Positions 25,853-39,569 of a stretch of 64,000 nt of DNA are shown in pieces (positions within the stretch are counted from its first letter, which is position 1; each line of letters opens with the position of its first letter). The notes below the pieces were generated by a model. It made no database searches. It was not told where the DNA came from and saw only the letters and a program-made list of their open reading frames with translations. The stretch is taken from the NCBI RefSeq assembly GCF_000327385.1, contig NW_008708458.1, positions 1,539,219 through 1,603,218 of the forward strand, given 5' to 3'. The DNA is from Lottia gigantea (taxonomy: Eukaryota; Mollusca; Gastropoda; Lottiidae). Made by a program: the position numbers and the translations under genes.

Positions 25853-28144
25853 CGGAACCATTACTAAATAGCTAACCAAATTTTACGGCAAAATGTGAAA
25901 ATTTACATATTCAAAATCTAAGATATGCTGCTGGCTGGGAACAGTAATAAATGTTTAAAACTTTTGACAGATGTTTATTTCGAAACGTCTCGTCTTTCTC
26001 GTGTCACTTCTAACATGCAACATATGCGCGTGACCAATTGCACGTGCAAGGAAGTTAAGTAGTTGATAGACACGCGAAATCAGGGGCGACAATCCGCTAA
26101 ACCTTTATTAACAAATGAATAAACTAGTCGATAAATATTTATAAGATTTGTGGCTAATGTAATCAGTTATGTCGTAATTTAACAAGGCGCGGATTGCACG
26201 TGTCAAATGATCTGCAATTATCGGCTAGTAAATCTTTCAGCTCACGAATCTAATCAAGAAAGCCACAGGTACAAAAACGTCTTAATACGCGTTCGTGTTC
26301 GCGCTCTATTTGAATGACTGAACTGATGAAAAGTCGCGTTCGCGGTCGCGTTCGCGCAGGTCGCGTTCGCGTTCGCGCTCTGTATAAACCCACCTTAAGA
26401 CACGAACAAATCGGGAGGTAAATCTTATTGAAAATGATTTTTAAACTCTCATCGCATTCGTGTTGAAACGCTAGGCTTTCTTGAAATCGTTGTGGACAAG
26501 AAATCTGTTTAAAGAAGAACAGTCGGAATTTTCGGGAATTGATTTGGGTCTTTATTGTGCTTTAATAGCCTTAAGAAGTACTAAAAAGCACGAAAATCGC
26601 AAAATTCTCAACCGCCGGACAGTAGTCTGAGCGAGACGTATTTGTATTTAGCGCAAATTTCTTTTTGTTTTAATGCAAGAAACAACGACAGATTCTCAAC
26701 CGTCAGACAGTAGCCTGTGTGAGACGTATTTGTAATTAGCGCAAAATATATTTCTTTATATTAACATATAAATTCGACAAATAATAGGCTACGTTTGATA
26801 TAATATGCAGATTCGCCTTTCCACGAATTTTTCCTAATCAAAATAACCTATTCAGTCCTAACTTTTACTACCAAAAAAAGAGTATTCTGTACTGCCCATG
26901 GTCCAGTGACTATAATTAGTTGGTATGTCTACTGTAAACAATATGTCATCAGGTCTTAACACCACAATAAATCTGCCCAATTAAAGATTCAAAATTTAGT
27001 TCTGTTATGTTTGACCAGTATCATATTACATACATGCAAATCTTTATGACCTCTCTTATATCAACTTTCCTTATTTTTTAGAACAATTCCATTTACTCAT
27101 TGGTTTCTTTTGTATCTTGTTTTGAAATAATTCAATAACTTTTTTTCAACTGGTGGGGCATCAGCACTTGCAAATTGGCACACGACAGACTTTGAAAACA
27201 ATATGAGCAAACAGTGAAAAAAAAAGGAAAATAACAAAAAGCTGGACTCCATTGCAGCCGCTTAATCGGGCTACAGACCCAGCGCCGCGACGTTTGCTTT
27301 ACTCAGTATGCGTGTATGTTCCACAATGAGTTGCTGTTTCTGTCTAAATGTATTTTACTGTAAATTACTGTAAACAACATTAAATGTTATTAGCCGTTAA
27401 AAACACCCCATACCCATCACCTTCTGGGGGACCCATCGACCATCTATGGATCTTTTTGCAATTTCAGACATGAAAAGCAGCAATTTAGCTCATTTACTTG
27501 AGAAACCCTATTTTATACTGATAATTTTATGAACACAGATTTGGACATTTGGATGCATTTCCTTTACGAACATTGTCATAAAAATATTGCCAGGTACTGT
27601 CAAATTATCGCAAATCAATCAGAATACACAATTTGAACTTTTACATTCAGTAAATTGAAATAGTATGCACTAGAATTATTATTTAGTATAATTTTGAAGG
27701 ACACCTCTATTTATCTGAATAATTTTTTTATGGTTTCAGAATGCTAAAACTTGGCAGCTTTCGTAAAAATTGTAAAATTTTATCAAATATAGAAATTGTG
27801 TTTCTAAAGTGATCAGATTCGTGTGTTAAGATTCCTGATTTATAGGATTCTGATTTCTGAAATTTTATGACCTCCTTCTTTTAAAAGAAATCAAACAGAG
27901 TTTTGCTCAAGAGAACCAAATTTCAAATTTAAACCAGTGAAGAAAGACCTTGTACTAAATTTAGAACATGAAATCTAATACCAGGGTGCCAAGAACTGGT
28001 CAAGTTATAGTACCTTCTTAGTGAGGTATTGTCTATTGGGGACAAGGTGCAATATAAATTTGTATCATATCTGTCAAAGAGTAATGAACCATCACATTCC
28101 AGTTTTGGCTGTAATGACCGCCAAGTGGTAGTAAAAGTTAGGAC
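25853..28144. other. Intergenic, with CpG-rich and short duplicated blocks
   Basis: 26280-26395 is a run of tcgcgt/ttcgcg motifs, very CpG-dense for this AT-rich window, with cgcgttcgtgttcgcgctct near 26289 and a close match at about 26365 as direct repeats. A second pair of direct repeats of about 65 bp lies at 26603-26668 and 26691-26755 (shared: attctcaaccg, gacagtag, gagacgtatttgta-ttagcgcaaa). No exon was recognised. Confidence 0.55.
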
Positions 28145-28472
28145 TGTATTGGTCTATGCTCTTAAACAAGCGAGTTCAATCCCGGCATAGGTCGAGATAT
28201 TACCTTCGGTGATATTACCCTGTCAGTGATGCAGGTAAGAGGGGCTGACATGGAAAAAACGTCTAGTGTTCGGATGGGACAATAAACCGAGGCCCCGTGT
28301 GCAACAGGCTGTGCACGTTAAAGATCCCTCGACAGTTGGAAATCGATAAAGAACAGGATAATGTCCTGGCAAAATTTCCCCCGTTGCACTCTACATGGCG
28401 TTGCCCATCTTCATTAGCCAACATGGTGCAGAAAAGTAGGACGTAAAATCCATTCATTTCATTTTCAAACAA
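28145..28472 (+). mobile_element. tRNA-derived SINE, second copy
   Basis: Same family as the element at 17832-18165 but on the plus strand. It has B-box region gagttcaatcccggcatagg at about 28170, body ctgtcagtgatgcaggtaag, then gggacaataaaccgaggccc, gcacgttaaagatccctcg, and tail catggtgcagaaaagtagga followed by cgtaaaatccattcatttca. The first half is shortened by about 20-30 bp relative to the other copy. Differences between the copies are scattered, so neither is a recent duplicate of the other. Confidence 0.85.
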
Positions 28473-29266
28473 ACGAGTACAATGATCCATCATAGAACAT
28501 AATTTGCTGTACCATGGGAGGCAACTCTGATTAAATTTTGTGATTTCAGACTACAACAATATGTTAAGATATTGTTTCAATGCTATCATGAATACCTTTA
28601 ACACGATAAATGTTAAAGCCTATTATTAGCATATTGTTGAAAAATATCTCAATTACAATCTACTTTGTAATGTATTTAAAAACGCGATTTTATAGAAATT
28701 AAAACAATATTGAAGTAGAAATTTTGTGTCATTCGATTGGAACGCGCACTACTTTTCACCGGTGATATTCTATTTACACTTCGAGTTCAGAGCCCAGTTA
28801 TACATTCAATAACTAAAAGGAGATTTAGTACACACAGTAATCAGGAAATTACAATAAATTAAGAATTAATCTTTCAATTGCTCGAGTATAATTGCAAATC
28901 TAGAGTGAAAATTCTTTTTTAACATTAATCTATAACCTAGGCACCCGGACTATACCATGTAGGTTCATAAATTACCTGTACACCGTACAGGTGAGTAACC
29001 CGTTATAAATATTCATACACAATTTTGCATCCAAATATTTAAAGAATTCTGTTTGAAATTTTAGAAAAAGTTATTTGTCCGCTCTAAATCGAACCTTGCA
29101 AAATTTTACAAGATCGGAGTTATTGATATAGTTGAGACACTGAATTTCACAGGAACAATCTTTACTGGGGTGCTTACCTGGGACTATATTTCATAGCGGA
29201 GTTACATTACAGGTGTATTGAGTTTAATGGCGGACTGGTAAATACAATGTTGTAAATATTGGTAAA

Positions 29267-32200
29267 ATGAAAAATTTCAAGATATCCAGTATGAATATTC
29301 TTCATATTGTTGGAGTTTTGGTACTAATCTTTGTCACTGTTAATTCTCAAAGAGGTAAAATTCCATTTTTTTCAAAATATACTGCTGTATAAAACCCTCT
29401 TTTTCAAATATACTTTTTGTCACTTTGAATGATTCATACATAACTCAAGATACAAGACTTGCTTAGCCTTTTGCTTAGATAACTTTCCAAATTCATATAT
29501 TGCTTTATGGTTCAGGGAATAGCTTTATGTTAGATAGGAAGAGAATTAGTTTTAAGCACTTGTTTGACTATTGAAATTGGGGATTATTTCAAGAAGATGT
29601 CAAAATGAAAGGAGATTGGGCCTATATACTTGGGGTAAGAGTCTTTCTAGAGTTCAAAACTGCTTCTGTCTACTATATAGTTTAGTTCTCTGAAGCTAAA
29701 TCCAGTCATTGCAAAGATTAGAACACATCAATTCAATGCCAGGCCAGCCTCCTCTCTTGGGGGACATAATCAATACATATCTTGTCTACTAACAACATCT
29801 TCAATTAAAAAGCAACCCATTAGATTATGAGTATTCTACCCCCAACTACCATGTATCTCAGAGGTCTGATTTTCTTTGCCAGCTTTATCTCCTGTACTCT
29901 TGAATATCATTGTCTTTCAATTCTGCGGAAGTAGAAATTAGATACCAGTGCTTGACTAACATGTACTTCTTTGCTTGGAAAGAATAACCTATAATCAGGT
30001 GCTTTGCAGTTCTATAACTTAGATATATATTTTGGCACTCTCCTTTACTATATTTCATTATCTTTCAATGCACACCTTACAGATGGAGCAAACCTTGGTA
30101 TGTATGAACTTCTGTTATGGCACACTTTTATGTTTGAGTTTGTTTTGTTAATTCACAGTTTTCTGATGTTTTTTTTTCTCAATGATTCCAAATAATATGG
30201 TATATTCTCATTGCCTTTCGATAGAGTCCTACAGTTTCCTGTTTAATGTGTAACCTGACATCTTTATATTTTATAAAGGTTTAGCTGATTTACTTAAAGA
30301 ATTTCTGCAAAATTATTGTCAAAACTATTTTGAAATTAACTGTTAAGATTTTCAATGGTTCTGAAAGCAGTATTCATCAAAATATAATTTTCCCCTTCTT
30401 GAAGTGTTATTGTCAATTAAACTCTGATTATCAAATTATTGTACTCGGGACACTTGCCACTTTGCAAACTACCAATTTTATGAAATTACCAGTTTTGTTG
30501 CATATTTATGTATTATAATGTTGTTTTTATTCACTATTTTGTTAAAAGTTACAGTTGTTGTTTTTATAATTTAACTAGTGCACTCTAAATCATTAAAGGA
30601 GAAGGCTTACAATTGTGAATTCCTGCCTTCAACTAACTTTTTGTAACCTTGGCCAGTGCTTCTATAAGAGAGTATCTTCTATAAAACACTGACCAAATAT
30701 TTTTTCAGTATTCGAACTTTGTTAATTCCCTTCATGTATTGAATTGGTAATAAACTGAAAATTGATTTTAACAGCAGGGCTCCAAGGAGGTGCAAACATT
30801 TTCTCAAACATTTTCTGAATGATAATTATCACAAGATATATTATAACTCCAAAATTATCTTTTGTTTTAACTATATAGTAATATGAAAATATAATTTCTT
30901 AATATATTTTTCTTACAGCAACAAGATGGTGTACAGTTAATGAAATGGAACAGTATAAATGTCTTGCTTTAAAGAGAAATTTAACATCTAAAATAGAGAT
31001 ACTACCACCTGAGATAACCATTGATATACCTGATAAGTTTGAATGTATACAAGGTGTAGATGTGTAAGTGTTGTTTTTTATTTAGAATTGAATTTATTGC
31101 TATATCTTGAATAAAAAACTATAGAAATAACTGTGAGATTCATTTTCTTAAGTGAATTGTGTGGCATTATTCCATTATTAAGTGCAAGATAACAAAACAA
31201 TTTTCTCATGTTTTTTTCAATCCTTCAGCAGTATTTCTGTAGGTCGAGACTATATTACAATAATAGATCTTAATATTGTGGTATTTCTAAAGGAGAGTAT
31301 ATCTTCTATAACATCCAATACTAATCCTTATTCTTTGACATCAACCAATAGATTGACAATTTAAGGCAATAGGCAAAGAAATGAGTGGGTTTTGTGGTCT
31401 TTTTCATTTCAGATTTCACTGTATGCAACTGATCGACCAAGATGAAGCTGATCTGATGACCTTGGATCCAGGTCAAGGTTATTTTGCTGGAAGAAATCAC
31501 AATATGATGCCATTAATGGCTGAGAATTATATTGATGGTAAGATGTTTTTTTTATGAAATAAATGTCATGTAATTTGACATCCAAAATGTAGACCTGTGC
31601 TGTGATTATTGTATTTAACCAATGATTCAGAATTCCTAGTATTTGCAGAATTTCCTTACATTGAGGCTTCAAATTAGTGGCACCAGACTGAGGTGGCAGA
31701 ATGACTCAATAAGGTACAATTAGGAGGGCAAATGCCCCATCCCTTGTACCTGTACTGGCCTGCAACTGCTTCAAATCTGTTTAGGTTTGAAATAAGGAAA
31801 TCATCCTTGTAAATAGCAGAAACATTTTAATTATAAATGTCTGAATTCAAAGGAATCCACCAGAAAATAGACCACACAGAACTATGATTCTTACAATTGA
31901 ATTCCCCTTTTTATTTCAGCTCCTATTGAAAAACCTTCATATTATTCTGTAGCTGTTTATAAAAAGGGAACTGATGTTTCTATGGCAACATTGAGACAAA
32001 AAAGAATTTGTTTTACTGGTAAGTGAAATAGTTACTCTCTATACAGCACATTTATACTTTACATTAGTTTATAAGCTTGAATATCAATTTTAACTCTGCT
32101 TTTAGATAATTACATAAATATCTCAAAATATATAATATGATTTAATATGACACTGCCTCTACTATAAAAGTGTATTATATTGTAGGTATTGGTATGAGTG

Positions 32201-35200
32201 CTGGATGGTTATATCCTATATCTAGACTACTCCATGATAATGTTATACCAGTTACTGAATGTAATGCAGTCGTCAAGTCTGTTACCAGTTTCTTTGGTGA
32301 GATGTGTCTACCTGGTGCTTTGACTTCCTTTTATAATCCTTTTGGTAAGTCGTCACTTTGTGGAATATGAGTGCAATGTCTGTGTGAGCTAAATTGTCGG
32401 ATAGAAGTTATCATTTTTCTATCGAGATACTATAAATTTGTCTTTTGATGACTATATTTCTTTAAAATTGAGCATTTTATTATATATAAGCTAGTGCTTT
32501 GATACAAAACATTATTTTTTTTTTATGAAAGATGTGATTTCTTGTCATGTTGATGATTGTTTGACTCAAGTTTACGAAGGTTTTCTTTGATAACTTTATT
32601 AATGCTTCTTGCCTATTAAATAGCGTGGGCCAGAACTGACTATATCCAAAATCTCCATTTTGAGAAAAACTTGGTTGAAGATTTTAACGCTCCTATAAAA
32701 TCAGAAAATCAAAAAACCAAAATATTCAATGGCGCTTCTGCTTGTGAAATAGATTGTTTCCATTCCCTTATATAAAGCCTAGTCATCCGGGGAGATTGTC
32801 TATACAAACATATTATGCAGGCGACCAGGAGATAATCTATTTATTTTTGTAATGATTTTAGGAAATAACCCGACATCAGTATGTCATCTATGTAGTGGAA
32901 TGGCTGAAGAAAGATGTACTACCAGTGATCCTACTGCTGGGTTTGAAGGAGCGTTTAAATGTGTAGCTGAAGGTCGTGGTGATCTGACGTTTGTTAGACA
33001 CGATACTGTAGCTCAGATGACTGCTCTATCTATCACTTATTCTCCTGATGTAAGTGAAATTAGTGTTGGACCATTTTTGTCCTCTTCACAATGTCAAACT
33101 TCGTCTAATACCTTAACATTATTAAGCACTTTTCTTGTTTAAAATTCGTACAACATATGTTGCTAAGCTTTAAGTACCCGTCTTCATTAGCCCACATTGT
33201 ACAGAAAAGTAGGACGTAAAACTCCATTCATTTAATTTTAAATATAAAATGTTTGAATAATATCTGTAGTGGAATTGAGTTGATGTGAGTTGAATATAGG
33301 CCTATTGGCAATCAAATACCTTGTTAGAAAAAACAGAAACTACATTAGCAGAGAACTAGTGTTAGCTGTATGATGCGAAATGTCTTGTATATATAAATGA
33401 TAGTTCTGAGTATTTTGTAAGTTTTTTGAATGTCATTGAAGTACTAACTGAACAGTCTTGTTCCACGAAGCTAACAGTCAAACATTTGACTTTTTTCAGG
33501 ATTTTATGTTGTTGTGTCCCGATGGAAACCAGAGAACAATAGATGAATATGAGGATTGTAATTGGGGTGAAATACCATCCCATATTATCATGACCTCAGC
33601 TTTAAGAACACAAGCAGTTATCCAAGAATATAAGAAATTCCTCAAAGCAATCAGTGACTGGTACAGCCCTACTGGACAGTATTTTCAAGAATTCAACCTG
33701 TTTAACTCTGATAGAGACTACAGTGAGACTGGATTGATCGATAAGAGGAAGAATTTATTGTTTTCTGATGGAACAAGAAAATTGATGGATATTGGTGATG
33801 TAGATTATTATGATTGGGTTGGTGAGTGAACTTTTATTCTCAATTTGAAGAACCTCATGAGGCTCAGCTAACATGTTAAAGATTACATCTGATACATTGA
33901 AAATATTTAATTGATTACAGCTGATTACAATAACAGAATTCAATTATACCAGGCCTGCCAGGAAGTTTTGTGCGTCGGATGATGGAGATTCTGTCAATCC
34001 TGTTTTTTTGGCTTGCTTGATTGTCTAGTTGGTTGATGTGATGAAACCTCTTAAATCTTTGTGACACAATGTGTACACATGAAAGATCATGCAGTCTGAG
34101 AAAGGCATTTTCATAGAGAGCTCAAGATATATTTTTTGGCAATTTCTGAATTATCAAATTTGGTGTAGTAAAGTTTATAGAGTATTGGATAGATTTGTTG
34201 GAAGTGGTCAGTAAATATTTTTGATCTGAATGCCAAGTGAAACCAATCTAAGTCTTCATGATCAATTTTTCAAGTCAAGTTTTATGTTTACATTAAAGTC
34301 TTTTTGAATCTGTATGATTAATGGTCTTCTGCAATTCTCTGCAATATTCAGTTCTTGTTTGAGTAAATGATGGTTTGGAGATGTCCTTCATTTAGGTGCC
34401 TATCATCAACAATGCACCAAGTTTTCAGATGATGTTGTTTTGGGATTTCTCGCTTGATAGTACTTGATTTGTTTATTTATTGTATCATAAAGAGTTTTAC
34501 TTTATATTATTCTAGGCCCAGACTTCATTGATATATTATATGATTTAACAAGATGTCCGATAGCCAAGGCTAGATGGTGCGTTATCTCTCAACCAGAGAA
34601 AGAGAAATGTGAATCTATGATTATGGCCTTCAAAGCTAAAGATTTACGACCAGAGTTGGATTGTCTACTGGGAGGAAACACCACTAACTGTATGGATATG
34701 ATCAGTAAAGGAGATGCTGATTTGATGAATTTAGATGCTGGTGATGTCTACCTTGGCGGAAAGTAGGTTCAGTTAAATGTCTTAAATTAATTTCTCTCTC
34801 CACTAAACAGAGATACATCCACAAAATTAACCCATGACTTTAATATCATACCATTTTATCTCAGAGATTGTAGTACTGCTCATAATGAGTCACTGGATTT
34901 CTTATTGAAACTGTCAAACTGAAAGGCATTATACAAGAGCTTTATGCACAAGACAGAAGGTTGGTCTAGAAGGTGTAGAAATGGAAGGTTTTTGGCATCT
35001 GAGGCCTGGTTGGCTTACAACATATTTACTAATTAAAGTCAAGTAGCCTATACATTTGACTTTTGTTTCAGGAAATATGATTTAGTACCATTTGCTGCTG
35101 AAGATTATGGAGATATGACCAGATCATTTAAAGTGGTAGCTGTAGCCAGAAAAACAGATGCTCATTTGACTCTCTTTAACATGAAAAGTATGTGAACATA

Positions 35201-37744
35201 ACTTATTTTCATACCTAAGTCCATATTATAACCAATGAGTTTATAACCTAGTAAACCATGAAAGGTGGCTTTATAGTATGAAACAAGTGCATCAATATGA
35301 GAATGAACAAGCCAGTAAAATTTTATGGATGTTGATACCATCAGCATTTGTTTAGAAACAACACCTTAATTAATCTCAATAAAGCTATCCTATGTTTTGT
35401 GGTCTGAGAGACTCATTAATTTATTGTGTTGATCAATTTCAGGTAAAAGAGCATGTCAGACAGGTATTGGTAGAGGTGATGGTTGGATTATACCATTAAA
35501 TATCTACATAGAAACTGAACAGTTTATTCCAGAAGATTGTTCTATCTTTGAAAATTTAGGTGAGATAATGTTTACTATTACACAAATATCTAAAAACTAT
35601 CTTCAATTATTTATGGAATTCATTGAAGATTTATGTGCATCAGCCTGCTGTCATGGCTTTTGAGCTTGTATTCCATTTTTGGGGAAATACTTTGATTTCA
35701 GTACATGAAACAAGGATGTTTCAATATTGTTATAAACACGTGAATTCATTGGAATATGAAGATGTATCACATGAAGTCTTGTTGATCTGTTAAAATCACC
35801 TGTTATAGTTTATAAGAGACATATCTACTTGTCATGGTGAAGCTACATCATATCAAAGTCCTATCCCACATGGATGACCACGCTAATAAATATTCATGAC
35901 ATAATTAATATTCATATCATCACATAACATACTCATGACATTGTTGTGTGCATGACGAAATGTTTATTATTATATCTGTTGGCTTTCTCTAGGTTACTGA
36001 CAACTCTAATCACTTTCTATTGCAGGTCAATTGTTTATTAGAAGCTGTATACCAGGAGCTCTAGATAAAGAATACAACCCTAAACAAACCCCTATTAATC
36101 TGTGTGAGGGATGTGGAGCTAATGGTTATAGACGGTGCCAGAGAAACAGTCTAGAACAATACTATGGTGCTAGTGGAGCATTCAGATGTTTAGTGGAACG
36201 TAAGTTAGCTTTTGTATATTTTTATTCCACTGAAGCATGCAAAGGAGGTTTTCACCAACTAGTAGCCACCCTTTGTTAATGGGAGGCAATGACACTCTTG
36301 GATCCATAGAGAAATGCCACTGATGGGGTTAATAAATGAGCAAAACATTAATTAATTGTCTAGATAAAATAATCTTACTATTTTTTTTATGTATTTTGAA
36401 TTATTACAAGAAATTAATATTTAAATTGTAATTATGTCTATCCAGGTGGAGGGGATGTATCGTTTGTAAGACATTTAACAGTGAGAGATAACACTGACGG
36501 TAGAAATCACGCCCAGTGGTCTCGTAATCGAAGATCTGATGATTATGAACTGATGTGTAAAGATGGAAGACGTATTGGTATTGATAGATGGAAGGAATGT
36601 CATCTTGGTTCTGTTCCTGCTAATGCCATTGTTACAGCTAGTAAGTTAATTATCAGTTACATTAAATTATTCAGTACTAGGTCTTCTTTAAAAAAGATAC
36701 ATAGAAAAAGCACTTGGCCTTAAAGACCTGCTTCACAAATGTTTGAATTTATTTCAAAGAGAAGGACCTCATTACTGAAATCTTTTTGTGTTTCTAAAAT
36801 GTGAATCCTGTATATTTTACTCAAAGTCTTGAATCTAAGACTGTTTTCAAGAAAATCAAGAAATTGAAAGCTGCTCCTGTGGAGAAACCTGTAGTCACAA
36901 ACTCCCCTCTCTAGGCACCATGTCTAAGAGATATTAGTAGAAGCTGAGAGTTTCTGTTTCCATACCCTCTTAATATCTGAGTGTTTTTAAAAACTATGGT
37001 TTGAGCTATAGATTAAATTGTATTGTATTGTATTAAATTCTAAAATTGTATGATATATTTTTAGAATTTAAAACCGATCAAGAAAGGGAAATTTATTGGA
37101 ATCTGTTAAATTATGGCCAGCAGTTCTTTTCATCTGACATGTAAGTATAGACGTCTAGAAAAAACATATTTATTTCATTTTAATTGAGCAGGTCAGAAGA
37201 GGCTGTTCTCTTGTCTTGACTTCCCTCATTGTACACTGCATTGTTTACCATTTCCTTGTTTGCATAGGTGCAAAGTAGTATACTAATATTCATTTCCTCT
37301 GCATTTGAATCTGTCCTGCTTTTATTAGCTCAATTAGATCAGAAAAGTAGAATTTAAAACTCCATTTCATGTACATCTGATTCTTTAAGCATTGCATTCA
37401 AGTGCTGTGTTATTTTTCTCAATCATCGAGATCATATGAGATGAAATATGTATAGCAATATGGATGCAATTTATGAATTTTTTCGACTTTATTTCAGTGA
37501 TGGAGATTTTCACATGTTTGCATCTGGTACATCCTATACAGATCTTCTATTTACTGACGCTGCTGTCAGATTGATGAAGATATACCCTGCTCAACAGAAC
37601 TATGAAGATTGGCTAGGTCCAAACTTCATATCTCAAATAAAAACAGTGGAGAAATATACTTGTGTGTACGCAGGAAGTGCATCATTATATACCTCTACCT
37701 TCCTTATAACTCTCTCTCTTATAATGGTCAAAATACTGTTTTAA
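29267..37744 (+). CDS. GPI-anchored transferrin (melanotransferrin-like)
   Basis: Fourteen exons: 29267-29354, 30919-31063, 31413-31537, 31920-32018, 32186-32344, 32862-33049, 33500-33821, 34516-34762, 35072-35187, 35443-35559, 36026-36199, 36446-36640, 37065-37140, 37498-37744. Joined: 765 codons plus stop, all GT-AG, frame kept. A signal peptide comes first (hydrophobic ILHIVGVLVLIFVTVNS, residues 10-26), then two transferrin lobes; the N-lobe starts RWCTVNEMEQYKC and the C-lobe ARWCVISQPEKEKC. The C-terminus is hydrophobic after YAGSAS, as in GPI-anchored melanotransferrin. Iron ligands are partly lost. N-lobe: Asp (TLDPG), first Tyr (PSYYSVAV) and His (IPSHI) are kept, second Tyr is Phe (GFEGAFKC), and the anion-site Arg is Met (CFTGIGMSAGW). 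C-lobe: Asp (NLDAG) and Thr/Arg (CQTGIGRGDGW) are kept; both Tyr and the His are gone (SFKVVAV, YYGASGAF, VPANAI). Family certain; iron binding doubtful. Confidence 0.93.
33160..33238 (+). mobile_element. SINE 3' fragment in transferrin intron 6
   Basis: cttcattagcccacattgta then cagaaaagtaggacgtaaaa and ctccattcattt match the tail of the SINE at 28145-28472. Only the last 75 bp or so are present, so this is a 5'-truncated or decayed copy. Confidence 0.75.
37325..37372 (+). mobile_element. Decayed SINE tail in transferrin intron 13
   Basis: gatcagaaaagtagaattta followed by aaactccatttcat is a diverged match to the same SINE tail. Too short for certainty. Confidence 0.45.
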
Positions 37745-39440
37745 TTCCATTGCTATGTTCAATAATTGTTTTTCTTGAGACTTTTGATGGTTTAAAAATA
37801 ATCTTATGATTTTTGTGAAATCTTACACTACACACATGATTCCATTTTGTTCATTCCATTTTTAAATTCCAATATATTTGAAAGTCCATCAAAAAAACAT
37901 TATTATATTGTATAAGACTTACTGCAAATTTATAAAGCAGGGATTCTTCATAATTTTATTCACACATCACAGGACATGTGAACTTTCATCATATTGAATC
38001 TTTGATACATAATTCTACTATACCTTCCACTTTCAATTTCCCCTGATTTACCCTGTAAATTCAATTTTCAGGATAATGACGATGTAATTAACCATGTAAA
38101 ATGAATATCTATGTAATGATAACTGTTTTTGTACATTGAACATTGTAAATAGACATTTTTATAAACATTTTGTAATATAATATAAATTCATTTCTACTAT
38201 ATTTTGCGATATCTATAATTGTACAGTGCTAGATTAATGAATTAGGAATAGAACTTTATTTATTCTCAAATTTTTCAGTATTGAAAATAAGTAGCAATTT
38301 TGATTAAATATTAACTAATTTATATTCAAAATTTCATTTTTTCAATGATTTTTGGTACTAATTTGATTTATTTAGCAAATGTATCACAAATTGGCCAACA
38401 TAGAAAATTTATATTTGAAGGTTAAAATCGTTTCTAATATTTTATATTTTGAGATTTTTAAATTATTACTCCAATAAGAAAACTTCTGTATATGGATAAT
38501 GAGATAAAACAATCCTTTGTACAAAAATCCATGAGATATATTTTGCAGGACTTATTAAAGAATTTAACATATCATCTTTATAGTTACAGTAATTTGTAAA
38601 ATTCATGTTAACTTGGACCCAATATTAACATTCCCTCATGATCAGATCATGATTTTAATCATTTGTTTTTAATAACATATAGTATATAAATCATTTTTAT
38701 CATATTTTTATATCTCAATAATCACTTTATTCTTTTTAATAAAATCTTTTATTAAAATTTTGCCTTTTTATGAACCAAAGATCATAACATGATTGTGCTT
38801 TACTCAAAGGAATTGACCAAGTAGGACATAAATCTCCATTCATTTCATTTCAAAGGCATTGACTAACATAATTCTCTTAGACACACAGTTTTACAATCAA
38901 TCAACTGTAGGCCTATACTAGCCAATGGGGAGGCTGCTGTGGATGGAAGATCTAGACTATGTGCATAAAATTGAAGCATTGAAAAAAATTATTTAAGCCT
39001 CCTCAAATTGAGAATGTGGAAAATCCCTCCAACATTGTGCCTCTGATGCTGCACCAGCTGATAACGGCCATCCAGTTTTTTAGTTCAAAAGGGGTGCCCC
39101 CTTAATATTTTGGTATTTTCCATTTAACTTTTTTCCCAAATGAAATGATTTGGTAACAATTTGCAAAATCTTTTCTATATTAATATCTCAATAATCCAGG
39201 CATAGCATAATAGTCTGATCATTATGACTTGAGAGGGCGATTTGGTCTGTTCGATTTTGTTCCACAATGGGTATGGACCATTTTGTCAAATGCACATTTT
39301 GGGCACATTTATAAAACTATTATGGTTAGTTTTTTTTTTACTCACGCTCCATGCTTTTGCAGTTGATACGAATACAATTCAAAATCAACAAAAGTAAATT
39401 CATTTTATGAAAAAATAGCTCAAAACAATGTGCCATTTAA
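37745..39440. other. Transferrin 3' flank and intergenic spacer
   Basis: A possible polyadenylation signal AATAAA is at 38738-38743, about 1 kb after the stop; closer standard signals were not seen, so the 3' UTR length is uncertain. A short SINE-tail-like piece (caagtaggacataaatctcc) lies at 38818-38855. Otherwise nothing was recognised. Confidence 0.45.
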
Positions 39441-39569
39441 ACCGGAAGTTAAGTTTCGCGCCCTTCTTTCTTCACACATTGGTTTCTTTCTCGACTCTTT
39501 TATACCGATCTAAAGCCCTTTTGGTCTTTTAATTAAAGCAATTAAAGCCCATAAGAAAAATCAACAAAA
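39440..39569 (+). promoter_or_regulatory. MCMBP promoter with ETS and E2F sites
   Basis: accggaagt at 39441-39449 is an ETS site, and tttcgcgcc at 39454-39462 is a consensus E2F site. They lie about 110-130 bp before the MCMBP start codon, in otherwise AT-rich DNA. E2F control fits a DNA-replication gene expressed at G1/S; this link is inferred from motif and gene function. Confidence 0.6.
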
